This document shows positions 1 to 7,974 of a stretch of 17,781 bases of DNA, in pieces. The stretch lies in NCBI GenBank assembly GCA_900769355.1, contig CAAGGG010000018.1, forward strand, positions 1-17,781, written 5' to 3'. The position numbers and the translations under genes were made by a program. How positions within the stretch are numbered: the stretch's first letter is position 1; the number at the start of each line of letters is the position of its first letter. The stretch is from Candidatus Gastranaerophilales bacterium (GTDB lineage: Bacteria > Cyanobacteriota > Vampirovibrionia > Gastranaerophilales > Gastranaerophilaceae). Below the pieces are notes generated by a model. That model searched no databases. It worked only from the letters and a program-made list of their open reading frames with translations, and was not told the origin of the DNA.

Positions 1-24
1 TATTACTACAGGTACAAAACTCAT
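1..24 (-). CDS. clpP: ClpP protease subunit, N-terminal fragment (runs off window)
   Basis: Only eight codons are visible, reading MSFVPVVI on the minus strand before the window edge. This matches the usual N-terminus of ClpP, the serine protease subunit that forms a barrel with ClpX or ClpA. An AAGGAG ribosome binding site lies at 31-36, 6 nt upstream of the ATG. The gene directly upstream on the same strand is tig, and tig-clpP-clpX is a widespread gene order, which supports the call more than the eight residues do. A promoter of its own lies at 45-73. Confidence 0.75.
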
Positions 25-44
25 TTTTTTCTCCTTATAACATT

Positions 45-73
45 ATTATAAATTTCTTTACTATATTAATCAA
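45..73 (-). promoter_or_regulatory. Probable sigma-70 type promoter for clpP
   Basis: On the minus strand a TTGATT box (68-73) and a perfect TATAAT box (45-50) are separated by exactly 17 nt. The -10 box ends about 20 nt before the clpP start codon. This would let clpP be transcribed independently of tig. Confidence 0.6.
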
Positions 74-76
74 ATA

Positions 77-101
77 ATGTGCCGTAGTAAATACGGCACA
101 T
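77..101 (-). terminator. Hairpin between tig and clpP, possible terminator or processing site
   Basis: ATGTGCCGTA (77-86) and its exact complement (92-101) form a 10-bp stem with a 5-nt loop. On the minus strand, the direction of tig transcription, the stem is followed by a mixed A/T stretch and not a clean T run, so termination may be partial. The plus-strand side has the better T run but no plus-strand gene reads into it. The stem ends just before the clpP -35 box, which suits separation of tig and clpP transcripts. Confidence 0.5.
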
Positions 102-128
102 ATATTATTTTTTTAATTTTCAAACAAG

Positions 129-1421
129 CTATTTGATTTCAACTTTATTGTTTTCCATTAAGAAATCTTTTACTTTATCGTTCATTGCTTGTTGAGAAAT
201 AGAAGCCAAAAGTTCAGGATTTTGACCTAATTGTTTAATTAAATCTTGTGGTTGCAAACCATAAGCAGCTCCAAGTTGAGCAAACTTAGCTTCCAAATCT
301 TTTTGTTCAAGCTTAATATTTTCGTCTTTAGCGATTTTGTCGATTACCAAAGAGTTTTTAATTCGAACAAGAGCATCTTCGCTCAAGTTTTTAAGCAATT
401 GATCTTCACCTTGAGCTTTTACAAGAGCTTCCCAGTTAATACCTTGTGCAGCAAGTCTTTGAGTATATTCTTGTTTCAAAGAATTAGCTTCTCTATCAAT
501 CATTGATTGAGGGATATCAACTTTCGCTCCGTCAATAACTGCTTTGAATACTTCGTTTTCAGCATTCATTTTGTTTGTTCTTTCTCTTTGAGAATTCAAG
601 TAGTTTTGAATATCAGCTTTCAATTCGTCAACAGTTTTGAAAGAACCAACTTTTTGAGCAAATTCGTCATTCAATTCAGGAAGTTTCTTTTCTTTAATTT
701 CATTGATTTTGATTTTGAAAGTTGCCGGTTGACCTTTTAATTTTTCATCGTGGTAATCTTCAGGGAAAGTCACCTTGATATCAAATTCATCATTCAAGTT
801 TTTACCAACTAATTGTTCTGCAAAACCAGGAATAAAGTTTGAATGAGCCAAATCTAACGGATAATTTTTAGCGTCACCGCCTTGGATTTTTTCACCGTTA
901 GCTGTTCCTTCAAAATCAATTACAGCGATATCTGTATCTTTTGTTGGTCTATCGATTACAGTTTCTTGAGTGCTATGTTGTTCAAGAAGTCTATCAATTG
1001 ATTTTTGCATAGCATCTTCTTCAACAGGAGAATCTTTAACTTCAAGAGTCAATCCTTTGTATTGTCCCAAAGTTACTTCAGGTCTAAGTTCTGCTTTTGC
1101 AGTAACAGTCAAATCTTCACCAATATTGAAGTTGTAGTTTGTAATGTATGGTTGAGCAATCAAATCAAGATTGTTATCAACAACAGCTTGGTTAATTGCT
1201 TTTGGCATCAAGTTTTCAATAGCTTCTTGCTTAATTCTTTCAGTTCCAACGTGTCTTTCAACAACTGCACGAGGAGCTTTACCTTTTCTGAAACCATCAA
1301 TATTTACATATTTTGAAATTGTGCTTACAGCTTTGTTATAAGCATCAACTGCATCTTTTGCAGGGATTGTAATATCTAATTTTACTACGTTTTCTTGTTC
1401 TTTTTCCAAAGTTACTTTCAT
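129..1421 (-). CDS. tig: Trigger factor, ribosome-associated chaperone and prolyl isomerase
   Basis: Trigger factor (430 aa, a normal family length) binds the ribosome exit tunnel and shields nascent chains. The ribosome-binding signature GFRKGKAP is at residues 43-50. An FKBP-type PPIase domain spans about 150-240, with FIPGFAEQLVG at 196-206, followed by the C-terminal chaperone domain from about 245. I place the start at the ATG at 1421 (MKVTLEKEQ), because this matches the family N-terminus and has a purine-rich AAGGAAAAGG upstream. The same frame is open to an ATG at 1472 but those 17 residues are not trigger-factor-like. The gene is followed by clpP and is divergent from the operon at 1511. 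Confidence 0.97.
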   Translation of the reverse strand: MKVTLEKEQENVVKLDITIPAKDAVDAYNKAVSTISKYVNIDGFRKGKAPRAVVERHVGTERIKQEAIENLMPKAINQAVVDNNLDLIAQPYITNYNFNIGEDLTVTAKAELRPEVTLGQYKGLTLEVKDSPVEEDAMQKSIDRLLEQHSTQETVIDRPTKDTDIAVIDFEGTANGEKIQGGDAKNYPLDLAHSNFIPGFAEQLVGKNLNDEFDIKVTFPEDYHDEKLKGQPATFKIKINEIKEKKLPELNDEFAQKVGSFKTVDELKADIQNYLNSQRERTNKMNAENEVFKAVIDGAKVDIPQSMIDREANSLKQEYTQRLAAQGINWEALVKAQGEDQLLKNLSEDALVRIKNSLVIDKIAKDENIKLEQKDLEAKFAQLGAAYGLQPQDLIKQLGQNPELLASISQQAMNDKVKDFLMENNKVEIK

Positions 1422-1443
1422 TTTACCTTTTCCTTTATATATA

Positions 1444-1472
1444 TTAATACATGTGCCATAATCATACCTCAA
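1444..1472 (-). promoter_or_regulatory. Candidate promoter for tig
   Basis: On the minus strand TTGAGG (1467-1472) and TATTAA (1444-1449, preceded by TG) lie 17 nt apart, ending 22 nt before the tig ATG at 1421. Each box matches consensus at about four of six positions, so this is tentative. Confidence 0.35.
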
Positions 1473-1495
1473 AAAAGAATTTGTGCAAGTTTTTA

Positions 1496-1504
1496 TGATA
1501 TAAT
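1496..1504 (+). promoter_or_regulatory. Extended -10 promoter immediately before the 1511 gene
   Basis: TGATATAAT is a perfect extended -10 element (TGnTATAAT). No good -35 box is seen 16-18 nt upstream. Transcription would start around 1511, which is the A of the ATG, implying a very short or absent 5' leader. Confidence 0.5.
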
Positions 1505-1510
1505 CGGGGC

Positions 1511-2191
1511 ATGGTAAGACTAATTAACGATAAAAACATGGATTTTATAGCAAACACTGTTTATTCAGCAATGCGTTTGCAAGAACATTTTACACATATT
1601 TACGAGCATAATAATCCCAAAATTTCACCTTGCATCTACGTAATGTGGCATGCCAACCAGCTTTTGGTGCATGGAATTGAAGATAAAGCTCATTTAAGCA
1701 TATTAATCAGTAACTCAATTGACGGAGAAATTGTTGCCCGTGCAGTTGAAAAATGGGGTTTTAAGGTTGTTCGAGGCTCTTCAAACAAAAAAGGTGCTGT
1801 TGAATCAACAATGCAAATGTTAAACCGATTAAAAAACGGCGAGTGCGTTGGAATTATGGTTGACGGACCGAGCGGACCTTTACACAAAGTTAAAAACGGA
1901 GCAATAAAACTTGCTCAAATGTCGGGTGCTCCGATTATTCCGGCTTATTGGTACTCCCCACAAAAAACATTAGTCAGCTTGCCGTCTTGGGATAAAATGA
2001 AATTCCCGTTTGGGAACTGTAATATTTTAAACCTTTACGGAGAACCGATTTATGTGAAAGCCGACGCAACAACAGAAGAACTTGCAGACATTCGAGAACT
2101 TGTAAAAACAAAACTTATGCAGCTTGAAGAAGATGCTCCTAAAATTTATAACGAGGCTAAAAAACAAAAAAAATGGAACAAAAAACATTAA
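1511..2191 (+). CDS. Lysophospholipid acyltransferase-like protein (DUF374 family)
   Basis: This 226-aa protein resembles the DUF374 branch of the acyltransferase superfamily, thought to transfer acyl chains to lipid acceptors at the inner membrane. Visible blocks are MWHANQ at 45-50 (family His in WH, here H47), VVRGSSNKKG at 86-95, DGPSGP at 118-123 and APIIPAYW at 140-147. There is no clear N-terminal membrane anchor. The ATG at 1511 has no spaced ribosome binding site and sits just after a -10 box, so it may be leaderless; an in-frame ATG at 1538 (MDFIANTV) is the alternative. Its last 19 nt overlap the next gene. The exact acyl donor and acceptor cannot be read from the sequence. Confidence 0.82.
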   Translation: MVRLINDKNMDFIANTVYSAMRLQEHFTHIYEHNNPKISPCIYVMWHANQLLVHGIEDKAHLSILISNSIDGEIVARAVEKWGFKVVRGSSNKKGAVESTMQMLNRLKNGECVGIMVDGPSGPLHKVKNGAIKLAQMSGAPIIPAYWYSPQKTLVSLPSWDKMKFPFGNCNILNLYGEPIYVKADATTEELADIRELVKTKLMQLEEDAPKIYNEAKKQKKWNKKH

Positions 2192-2991
2192 CAGTATCCG
2201 CAATTCAGATGAATTCGAAGATTGGGGATAAAAAAGCGAATTTTGAAAAAGTAAAAAACCTTATAAAAAGAGATATTAAAGAAGGTACTGATTTAATCGT
2301 CTTACCTGAGGTTTGGACTATTGGTTGGGCACCAAAACATTTTAGAGAGAATGCTGAAGAAATTCAAACCGGCGAAACTATTGATTTTCTTTCAAACATC
2401 GCAAAGGATTACAAATCTTGGATTATTGGCGGAAGTTTTATCACAAAAGTTGACGGGCATTATTTCAACACCTGTCCTGTGTTCAACAGACATGGAGAGT
2501 TAATTGCAACATATTCAAAAAACCATTTATTCTCTTATTATGGCGACGACGAAGGGAAATTTGTTGAGGTGGGCAAATCTCCTGTCATGGTAAACATTGA
2601 AGGCGTTCAAACAGGATTAACAATCTGTTACGACATTCGTTTCCCTGAAATTTACAGAGCATACAGAAAAGCGGGAGCAGATTTGCTGGGAAACTGTGCC
2701 GCTTGGGGACTTAAAAAACCTATACCATGGGAATGTATGACTCGTTCGAGAGCGACAGAAAATCAAACCTTTATGATTGCATTGACTCAATCTGGGCAAA
2801 TTCAAGGTGACGAATGGAATATCGGACATTCCAGAATTATTGACTATAAGGGAGAAACAATTACAGAAATCAAAGACCAAAAAGAAGGTGCAATGACTGC
2901 AACTTTAAACTTTGCTCCAATGTACGATTTCAGAGAAAAATGTACTTGTATGAATGATATAAGAGAATCCTACGAGGTAAAATCAGTATGA
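2173..2991 (+). CDS. Nitrilase-superfamily carbon-nitrogen hydrolase (omega-amidase-like)
   Basis: This 272-aa cytosolic amidohydrolase has the full catalytic triad of the family: Glu46 in VLPEVW, Lys116 in YSKNHLF and Cys152 in TICYDIRFPE. It also has the family's downstream block around WECMTRSRATENQ. Length and motif spacing resemble Nit2/omega-amidase and related enzymes that hydrolyse small amides such as alpha-keto acid amides; the true substrate is not determined. It starts inside the end of the acyltransferase gene. Its stop shares ATGA with the next start at 2988, so translation of the three genes is probably coupled. Confidence 0.9.
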   Translation: MEQKTLTVSAIQMNSKIGDKKANFEKVKNLIKRDIKEGTDLIVLPEVWTIGWAPKHFRENAEEIQTGETIDFLSNIAKDYKSWIIGGSFITKVDGHYFNTCPVFNRHGELIATYSKNHLFSYYGDDEGKFVEVGKSPVMVNIEGVQTGLTICYDIRFPEIYRAYRKAGADLLGNCAAWGLKKPIPWECMTRSRATENQTFMIALTQSGQIQGDEWNIGHSRIIDYKGETITEIKDQKEGAMTATLNFAPMYDFREKCTCMNDIRESYEVKSV

Positions 2992-4337
2992 AAAATATGT
3001 TCAATATAATTCTAAGTTTAGTTACAATTTTAAGTTTGCAGAATGCTGTTTTTGCAGGCGTGATAGATAAAACAATCGCTCAATCCGGAATAAACAAAGG
3101 AAGCATTGCAATTTCCGTAAAAGATTTACAGACCGGCAAAACAGTATATGAATATCAAGCCAAAAAGCCAACCATGCCAGCATCAACTCTAAAACTTGTA
3201 ACCCTTTCGGCATCATTGGATCAACTCGGCAAAGATTATAAATTTTCAACAAAATTATACAAAAACACTAACAACGAACTTTTTGTAAAGCTTGGTGCAG
3301 ACCCGTTTTTGACATCATCAGGACTTAACAACTTGTTTGAAACAGCGGTTAAAAACAAAAAAATAACTTCACCAAAATTTATTTACGTAGATGATTACGT
3401 TTTTGATAAAACAGAATGGGGCGAAGGTTGGCAATGGGACGACGATTTGAGTCCGCTTATGCCAAAATTCAGTTCATACAATATTGATAGAAACTTACTC
3501 GGAATAATCATAACTCCGACGACAAAAGATTCACCTGCCGATATTTATACCTCAAAATTTTATCCAACAACGTTTATGAACCTTGTAACAACAGGGGACG
3601 AGAACTCAATAAAAATCAGCAGAAACACAAGCATTTCTCCAAACATGCTAATTGTGGAAGGAACTGTAAAAAAACAAACTACGACTTATATCCCAACCAA
3701 TAATCCTAAAATGTATTTTATTTTGAGATTGGAAGATGCAATTCGTTCTGCAAAAATGGATTATTACGGGAAATTTGCACAGAAAAAAGTTCCTGCAACT
3801 AACGTTTATTTAGTTGCACAAGTTGACCACCCGATTGATATGGCTATTGAAGCGATATTAAAAAACAGTAATAATTTTGTTGCAGAAACAGTATTCAAGC
3901 TTGCCGGTGGAAAATTTGTAAACAACACAGGAGCACTTGTAAATTCTCAAAAAATGCTTTATGCATATTTTGAAAAATTAAATCTTAACCCAGAAGATAT
4001 CAAAATAGTTGACGGAAGTGGCGTATCAAAGAACAACATAATGACAAGTGATTTCATGACTTCTTTCTTAGCCAAAGAAGAGGTTCAAGAACTTCTAAAT
4101 GGCAAACTGGCAACTGCCGGAGAAGGCACTTTGACTAACAGAATGCTTTATTTCAAAGACAATTTATATGCCAAAACAGGGACACTGTCTGATGTTAGCG
4201 CAATTGCAGGTTACATTACATCAAGAAACGGTAAAAAATATGCGTTTGACATTATGATTAACGATCCTAAAACGAAATCTGCTGACAAAAAACTTTTGGA
4301 AGAATATATTTTAAGAGACATTTATGCTAACTATTAG
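2988..4337 (+). CDS. dacB: D-alanyl-D-alanine carboxypeptidase/endopeptidase, PBP4 type (peptidase S13)
   Basis: This 449-aa penicillin-binding protein trims or cleaves peptidoglycan peptide crosslinks in the periplasm. A signal peptide covers about residues 1-23 (hydrophobic core ending VFA). The three active-site motifs are present: S66-T-L-K69, S294-N-N296 (in KNSNNFVAE) and K396-T-G398. The family block DGSGVSKNN lies at 342-350. The long insertion between the first and second motifs is typical of the S13 family. It overlaps the upstream hydrolase by ATGA. Its stop shares bases with the stop of the convergent gene at 4334, leaving no room for a terminator between them. Confidence 0.93.
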   Translation: MKNMFNIILSLVTILSLQNAVFAGVIDKTIAQSGINKGSIAISVKDLQTGKTVYEYQAKKPTMPASTLKLVTLSASLDQLGKDYKFSTKLYKNTNNELFVKLGADPFLTSSGLNNLFETAVKNKKITSPKFIYVDDYVFDKTEWGEGWQWDDDLSPLMPKFSSYNIDRNLLGIIITPTTKDSPADIYTSKFYPTTFMNLVTTGDENSIKISRNTSISPNMLIVEGTVKKQTTTYIPTNNPKMYFILRLEDAIRSAKMDYYGKFAQKKVPATNVYLVAQVDHPIDMAIEAILKNSNNFVAETVFKLAGGKFVNNTGALVNSQKMLYAYFEKLNLNPEDIKIVDGSGVSKNNIMTSDFMTSFLAKEEVQELLNGKLATAGEGTLTNRMLYFKDNLYAKTGTLSDVSAIAGYITSRNGKKYAFDIMINDPKTKSADKKLLEEYILRDIYANY

Positions 4338-4750
4338 TAATTATTGTCTCCAAAAGCAATCTTGCCGATGACACCAACCAAAGTTCCAATAAAACCTAGA
4401 ACAACAGCTGATTGAACTTTTGCTTTTGGTATAAAGTTTTTGACTTTTCGATATGCTCTTGAATATTTTGGAGAATCTAAAAATGCGGCAAGAGTTGTAT
4501 CCGCAGAGTTTTTATTTGATTTTTCCAAGTATTCTCGAGCATCTGTAATCAAATTATACGCAGCCTTCTGGTCTTTTGAGGTCTTTTCCATTATTTTTTT
4601 CGGAAGAGTTTTTTCAAACACGTCAGCATCTTGCGTAAAAAGTTGCTCCAAATTATATTTTCTTGGTGCAAGAGTGTAACCAATACCGGCACCGATAACT
4701 CCGGACACAATACCGGTTTCCGCAGGTGAAATAGAAGTATATTGACTCAT
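4334..4750 (-). CDS. Small protein of unknown function with two glycine-rich hydrophobic segments
   Basis: I do not recognise this 138-aa protein. It has a glycine-rich hydrophobic stretch at about 12-29 (GIVSGVIGAGIGYTLAP) and another at about 113-133 (SAVVLGFIGTLVGVIGKIAFG without its last residues), bracketing a charged, Lys- and Asp-rich helical middle. The small-residue spacing recalls glycine-zipper membrane proteins, but that is only a resemblance. There is no cleavable signal peptide. The start is firm because AGGAGG lies 6 nt upstream. It is convergent with dacB and shares four bases at the stops. It is probably lineage-specific. Confidence 0.8.
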   Translation of the reverse strand: MSQYTSISPAETGIVSGVIGAGIGYTLAPRKYNLEQLFTQDADVFEKTLPKKIMEKTSKDQKAAYNLITDAREYLEKSNKNSADTTLAAFLDSPKYSRAYRKVKNFIPKAKVQSAVVLGFIGTLVGVIGKIAFGDNNY

Positions 4751-4900
4751 AATAACCTCCTATACTCTCAATAAACACTAATACTTTTATTTAAACTCAT
4801 AATAAATCTTTTTGGGAATAATATGCAAGATAATTTACATATTTTAACAATTCGTCAAAAGCAAAGGATTATGCTAATATTGTAAAAAAGGCAGGATATT

Positions 4901-5782
4901 ATGGAACAACCGACAGTTACAATAATTACACCAACATACAATTTGTTAGAAAACAATTTGGCAGATGATTTCAACCTATTGATTTCACTTTTAGAAATCC
5001 AAACTTACCCAAATATTGAGCACCTTGTAATCGATAATGCCTCAACGGACGGAACCGTTGAGATGTTGAAAGACTACAAAAACAAGGGGTTTTTTAGATT
5101 TTTTTCAGAAAAAGATACAGGCAAATTCAACGCATATAACAAAGGCGTAATGCATGCCAGAGGTAAATATGTAACTTTTTTGAGTTGCGACGATTTTATC
5201 CACGATATAACATCAATTTTTGATATTGTAAACACAATGGAAACAAACGAATCTGATTTCACTTTCGCTCCTGCATATTGCAGACACCCAGAAGGTTTCG
5301 TTTTCTTATTCGCGCCATCAATGCACAATGCTTTTCAGGTTATGCCTTGTGCCAGACAGGCAATGTTTTTCAGGAAATCAATGATTGAAAAAGAAAATTA
5401 TTTTGATGAAAAATTCAAGATTATGTCAGACTTTGATTTTATTATGCGAATAATCATGAAAGGTTACAAACCTGCATATTTTGACAGCACTTATGTAACT
5501 TACAAACTCGGAACAAAAGTTATGGAAAATCAAAAACGAGCAGAGGAAGAATCGCGCTTAATTTATTACAAAAACTTCCGTTCAATTTATCCGCAAATAA
5601 ATGACGATGCACTTTTGGAGAAAATGACAAAATATTCGGAATTTCCAAAACCGTTATTGGATAAACTTGTAAAATACTTTCCGGAAGCAGACAGTGAGCT
5701 ATTTTATGAGAAATGTGAACAAATGCACCAATTACGTGTAAATGCAATTGCACAACAAAAACGAGCAAATGAAGCTATGTAA
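4901..5782 (+). CDS. Glycosyltransferase family 2
   Basis: This 293-aa protein has a GT-A nucleotide-sugar-binding fold. It starts with TVTIITPTYN, then HLVIDNASTDGT at 41-52, the family block DTGKFNAYNKGV at 72-83, and the metal-binding acidic motif SCDD at 95-98 (usually DxD or SDD). A second conserved region around DEKFKIMSDFDFIMR places the predicted catalytic Asp. It has no membrane segment, so it is cytosolic and probably builds a surface glycan or lipid-linked sugar. A GGCAGGA ribosome binding site precedes the ATG. It stands 94 nt before the oxidoreductase gene, which has a promoter of its own. Donor and acceptor are unknown. Confidence 0.92.
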   Translation: MEQPTVTIITPTYNLLENNLADDFNLLISLLEIQTYPNIEHLVIDNASTDGTVEMLKDYKNKGFFRFFSEKDTGKFNAYNKGVMHARGKYVTFLSCDDFIHDITSIFDIVNTMETNESDFTFAPAYCRHPEGFVFLFAPSMHNAFQVMPCARQAMFFRKSMIEKENYFDEKFKIMSDFDFIMRIIMKGYKPAYFDSTYVTYKLGTKVMENQKRAEEESRLIYYKNFRSIYPQINDDALLEKMTKYSEFPKPLLDKLVKYFPEADSELFYEKCEQMHQLRVNAIAQQKRANEAM

Positions 5783-5787
5783 AGTAT

Positions 5788-5815
5788 TTGCAAAATAATC
5801 TTTGAGTAGTATCAT
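5788..5815 (+). promoter_or_regulatory. Candidate promoter for the 5877 operon
   Basis: TTGCAA (5788-5793) and TATCAT (5810-5815) are separated by 16 nt in the 94-bp gap. They would give a leader of about 55 nt before the ATG at 5877. The boxes are moderate matches only. Confidence 0.35.
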
Positions 5816-5876
5816 AAAGATAGAGGGTAATTCCTCGCGTGTAGATTAAATAGTATTAGATAATTAGGGATAGAAA

Positions 5877-6875
5877 ATGAAAGAACAAAGAGTAGCGGTA
5901 ATAGGTTGTGGCGTATGGGGAAGAAATATTGTCCGCAATTTTTATAACTTAAACGTACTTGATACAGTATGCGATATTGATGATGAAAATTTAAAAAAAG
6001 TAACGGAACAATACCCTGGAGTTAAGGTTACAAAAGATTTTCATGAAATTATTAATAATGAAAACATTACAGGCGTTTGTGTTGTAACTCCAAGCCATAC
6101 ACACTACAAGATGGTTAAGGCTATGTTGGAAGCCGGCAAAAATGTTTATGTTGAAAAACCGATTTCAACAGTTGCAGAAGAAGCTCGTGACTTATCACAA
6201 CTTGCACATGACAAAGGTCTTGTGTTGATGGTTGGTCACTTGTTGTTGTACCACCCAGCCGTAAATCGCTTGAAAATGCTTATTGAAGAAGGAGCTTTGG
6301 GAAAAATCGTTTACGCACAAAGTGACAGATTAAACGTAAACTACTTCAAAAACGACCGAAGTGTAATGTGGGATTTGGCTCCTCACGATGTTTCTATGAT
6401 TTCTTACGTAATCGGCAAAGAACCGGTTAAAGTTATTTCTGCTGTTGGTTGCTCTTCTGATCAAAACGAAATTATGGATATCACTCACGTTGGAATTCTT
6501 TTTGAAGACGGAATTGTCGGTCATATTTCAGAAAGCTGGATTACTCCGAGAAAACATGTTCAATTGCTTGTTCGAGGAACAAAAGCAACTGCAATTTTAG
6601 ATGACACAGTTCCTGAAAACAAATTAGTTATTTACGACAATTTCATAAAAGATAATACTCAAAACATCAAACTTGATTACCTCGAAATCGAACCGCTTAA
6701 ACTTGAATGCCAACACTTTATCAGCTGTTGTGCAAACGGCAAAAAAGCCCGTTCTGACGGCGACAACGGATTTATGGTAACTCAGATTTTGGAAGAAGCT
6801 GAAAAAATCATGCTTGGTGATAAAGTAAAAAAACTTGATGAAGTAAACTTTGCACTATCAAGAACTAAAAAATAA
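5877..6875 (+). CDS. Gfo/Idh/MocA family NAD(P)-dependent oxidoreductase
   Basis: This 332-aa enzyme has an N-terminal Rossmann fold with VIGCGVWGRN (GxGxxG at 10-15), the family EKP motif with Lys94 at YVEKPIS, and the active-site block WDLAPHD with His170. The C-terminal alpha/beta substrate domain follows. Members oxidise or reduce sugars, inositols or UDP-sugars. Sequence style and the adjacent glycosyltransferase suggest a UDP-N-acetylhexosamine 3-dehydrogenase-like role, but this is inferred from context. The ATG is preceded by AGGGAT. The next gene starts 26 nt downstream, consistent with one transcript. Confidence 0.92.
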   Translation: MKEQRVAVIGCGVWGRNIVRNFYNLNVLDTVCDIDDENLKKVTEQYPGVKVTKDFHEIINNENITGVCVVTPSHTHYKMVKAMLEAGKNVYVEKPISTVAEEARDLSQLAHDKGLVLMVGHLLLYHPAVNRLKMLIEEGALGKIVYAQSDRLNVNYFKNDRSVMWDLAPHDVSMISYVIGKEPVKVISAVGCSSDQNEIMDITHVGILFEDGIVGHISESWITPRKHVQLLVRGTKATAILDDTVPENKLVIYDNFIKDNTQNIKLDYLEIEPLKLECQHFISCCANGKKARSDGDNGFMVTQILEEAEKIMLGDKVKKLDEVNFALSRTKK

Positions 6876-6901
6876 GACTTAACAAATTAACGGAGAAAAT
6901 T

Positions 6902-7513
6902 ATGGATATTAAGAATAATATGGCAAATATCGTATCTGTTTCAAGGATTTTTGTGGCCTATGCTGCGATATTATGCTTGTATGAAAAAACAACTTGGGCT
7001 TATATTTTGGCATTTGTTTTGACTGCTATAGCATTTGCTATGGACGGATTAGACGGATATATTGCGAGAAAATACAACCAATCTTCTGAATGGGGCTCTG
7101 TTCTGGACATTTTGGGTGACAGAATTGTTGAAGTTTCATACTGGATTGTTTTTGCAGTAATGGGTTGGATTAACATAATTTTTCCGCTTATTTGCGTTGC
7201 AAGAGCTTTTACAACAGATGGTATCAGAAGCGTTGCTCTATCAAAAGGTATGACAGCTTTCGGCGACAAAACAATGCAATCAACATCTTGGGGAAAATTT
7301 ATTTGCGCATCTCGTTTTATGAGAATTAGTTATGCAGTTGCCAAAGTTATGGCATTTATGCTCCTAATCGTTGTAAATACGCCGGGAATGGAACTTTGGA
7401 ACGGGACACCAATTTTACACATGATTACAATGGCACTTGCTTGGATTGCGATTATTTTCTGTGTAGTCAGAGCTATTCCGGTTGTTGTTGAAAGTCCAAA
7501 ACTATTCAAGTAA
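6902..7513 (+). CDS. CDP-alcohol phosphatidyltransferase family protein
   Basis: This 203-aa integral membrane enzyme transfers a phosphatidyl group from CDP-diacylglycerol to an alcohol. The complete family signature is present: D48, D51-G52, A55-R56, G65, D69 and D73, with the exact DGx2ARx8Gx3Dx3D spacing; the four Asp bind the catalytic metals. About five to six hydrophobic helices are visible. The family includes PgsA (phosphatidylglycerophosphate synthase), phosphatidylinositol-type synthases and cardiolipin synthases, and I cannot choose between them. CGGAGA lies before the ATG. The gene sits in a run of four same-strand genes with gaps of 26 and 11 nt. Confidence 0.9.
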   Translation: MDIKNNMANIVSVSRIFVAYAAILCLYEKTTWAYILAFVLTAIAFAMDGLDGYIARKYNQSSEWGSVLDILGDRIVEVSYWIVFAVMGWINIIFPLICVARAFTTDGIRSVALSKGMTAFGDKTMQSTSWGKFICASRFMRISYAVAKVMAFMLLIVVNTPGMELWNGTPILHMITMALAWIAIIFCVVRAIPVVVESPKLFK

Positions 7514-7524
7514 TCGAGGCTAAA

Positions 7525-7974
7525 ATGGCAAAATTAAACATTGTTTTATATGAACCTGAAATACCGCAAAATACCGGAAATATAGCAAGACTTTGCGCTT
7601 GTACAGGTGCAAGTTTGTATCTTGTCGGCAAACTCGGATTTTCGCTATCCAGCAAGTACACCAAACGTGCAGGGTTAGACTACTGGGATAGTGTGGATTT
7701 GCATAAAATTGATACAATGGACGAATTGCTTGAAGCCAACAAAGATGCTAACTTTTATTATCTGACAACTAAAACCAAAAGATTATATACAGATATTAAG
7801 TTTCAAGACGGCGATTTTATCGTATTTGGACCAGAAACCAGAGGGTTGCCTGAAAAATACGTAAAAGACCACAATGCACTAACAATCCCGATGAAAGAAG
7901 GGCAAAGAAGTTTAAACCTTTCAAATTCGGTTGCAATTGTTGCTTATGAGGCTATTAGGCAAAATGGACTATAA
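7525..7974 (+). CDS. trmL: tRNA (cytidine/uridine-34-2'-O)-methyltransferase TrmL
   Basis: This 149-aa SPOUT-class methyltransferase uses SAM to 2'-O-methylate the wobble base of leucine tRNAs. Length and motifs fit TrmL: LYEPEIPQNTGNIARLCA near residues 8-25, FGPETRGLP at 101-109 and SLNLSNSVAIVAYEA at 129-143. The last two form the trefoil-knot SAM site. There is no extra RNA-binding domain, as expected for TrmL. GAGG precedes the ATG, 11 nt after the upstream stop. Its 3' end overlaps the nnrD start by 11 nt. Confidence 0.94.
   Translation: MAKLNIVLYEPEIPQNTGNIARLCACTGASLYLVGKLGFSLSSKYTKRAGLDYWDSVDLHKIDTMDELLEANKDANFYYLTTKTKRLYTDIKFQDGDFIVFGPETRGLPEKYVKDHNALTIPMKEGQRSLNLSNSVAIVAYEAIRQNGL

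Noticed and set aside
246..1316. Plus-strand ORFs of 77-103 aa inside tig
   Set aside because: Phe-, Ser- and Ile-rich translations of the opposite strand of a well-conserved gene, with no ribosome binding sites.
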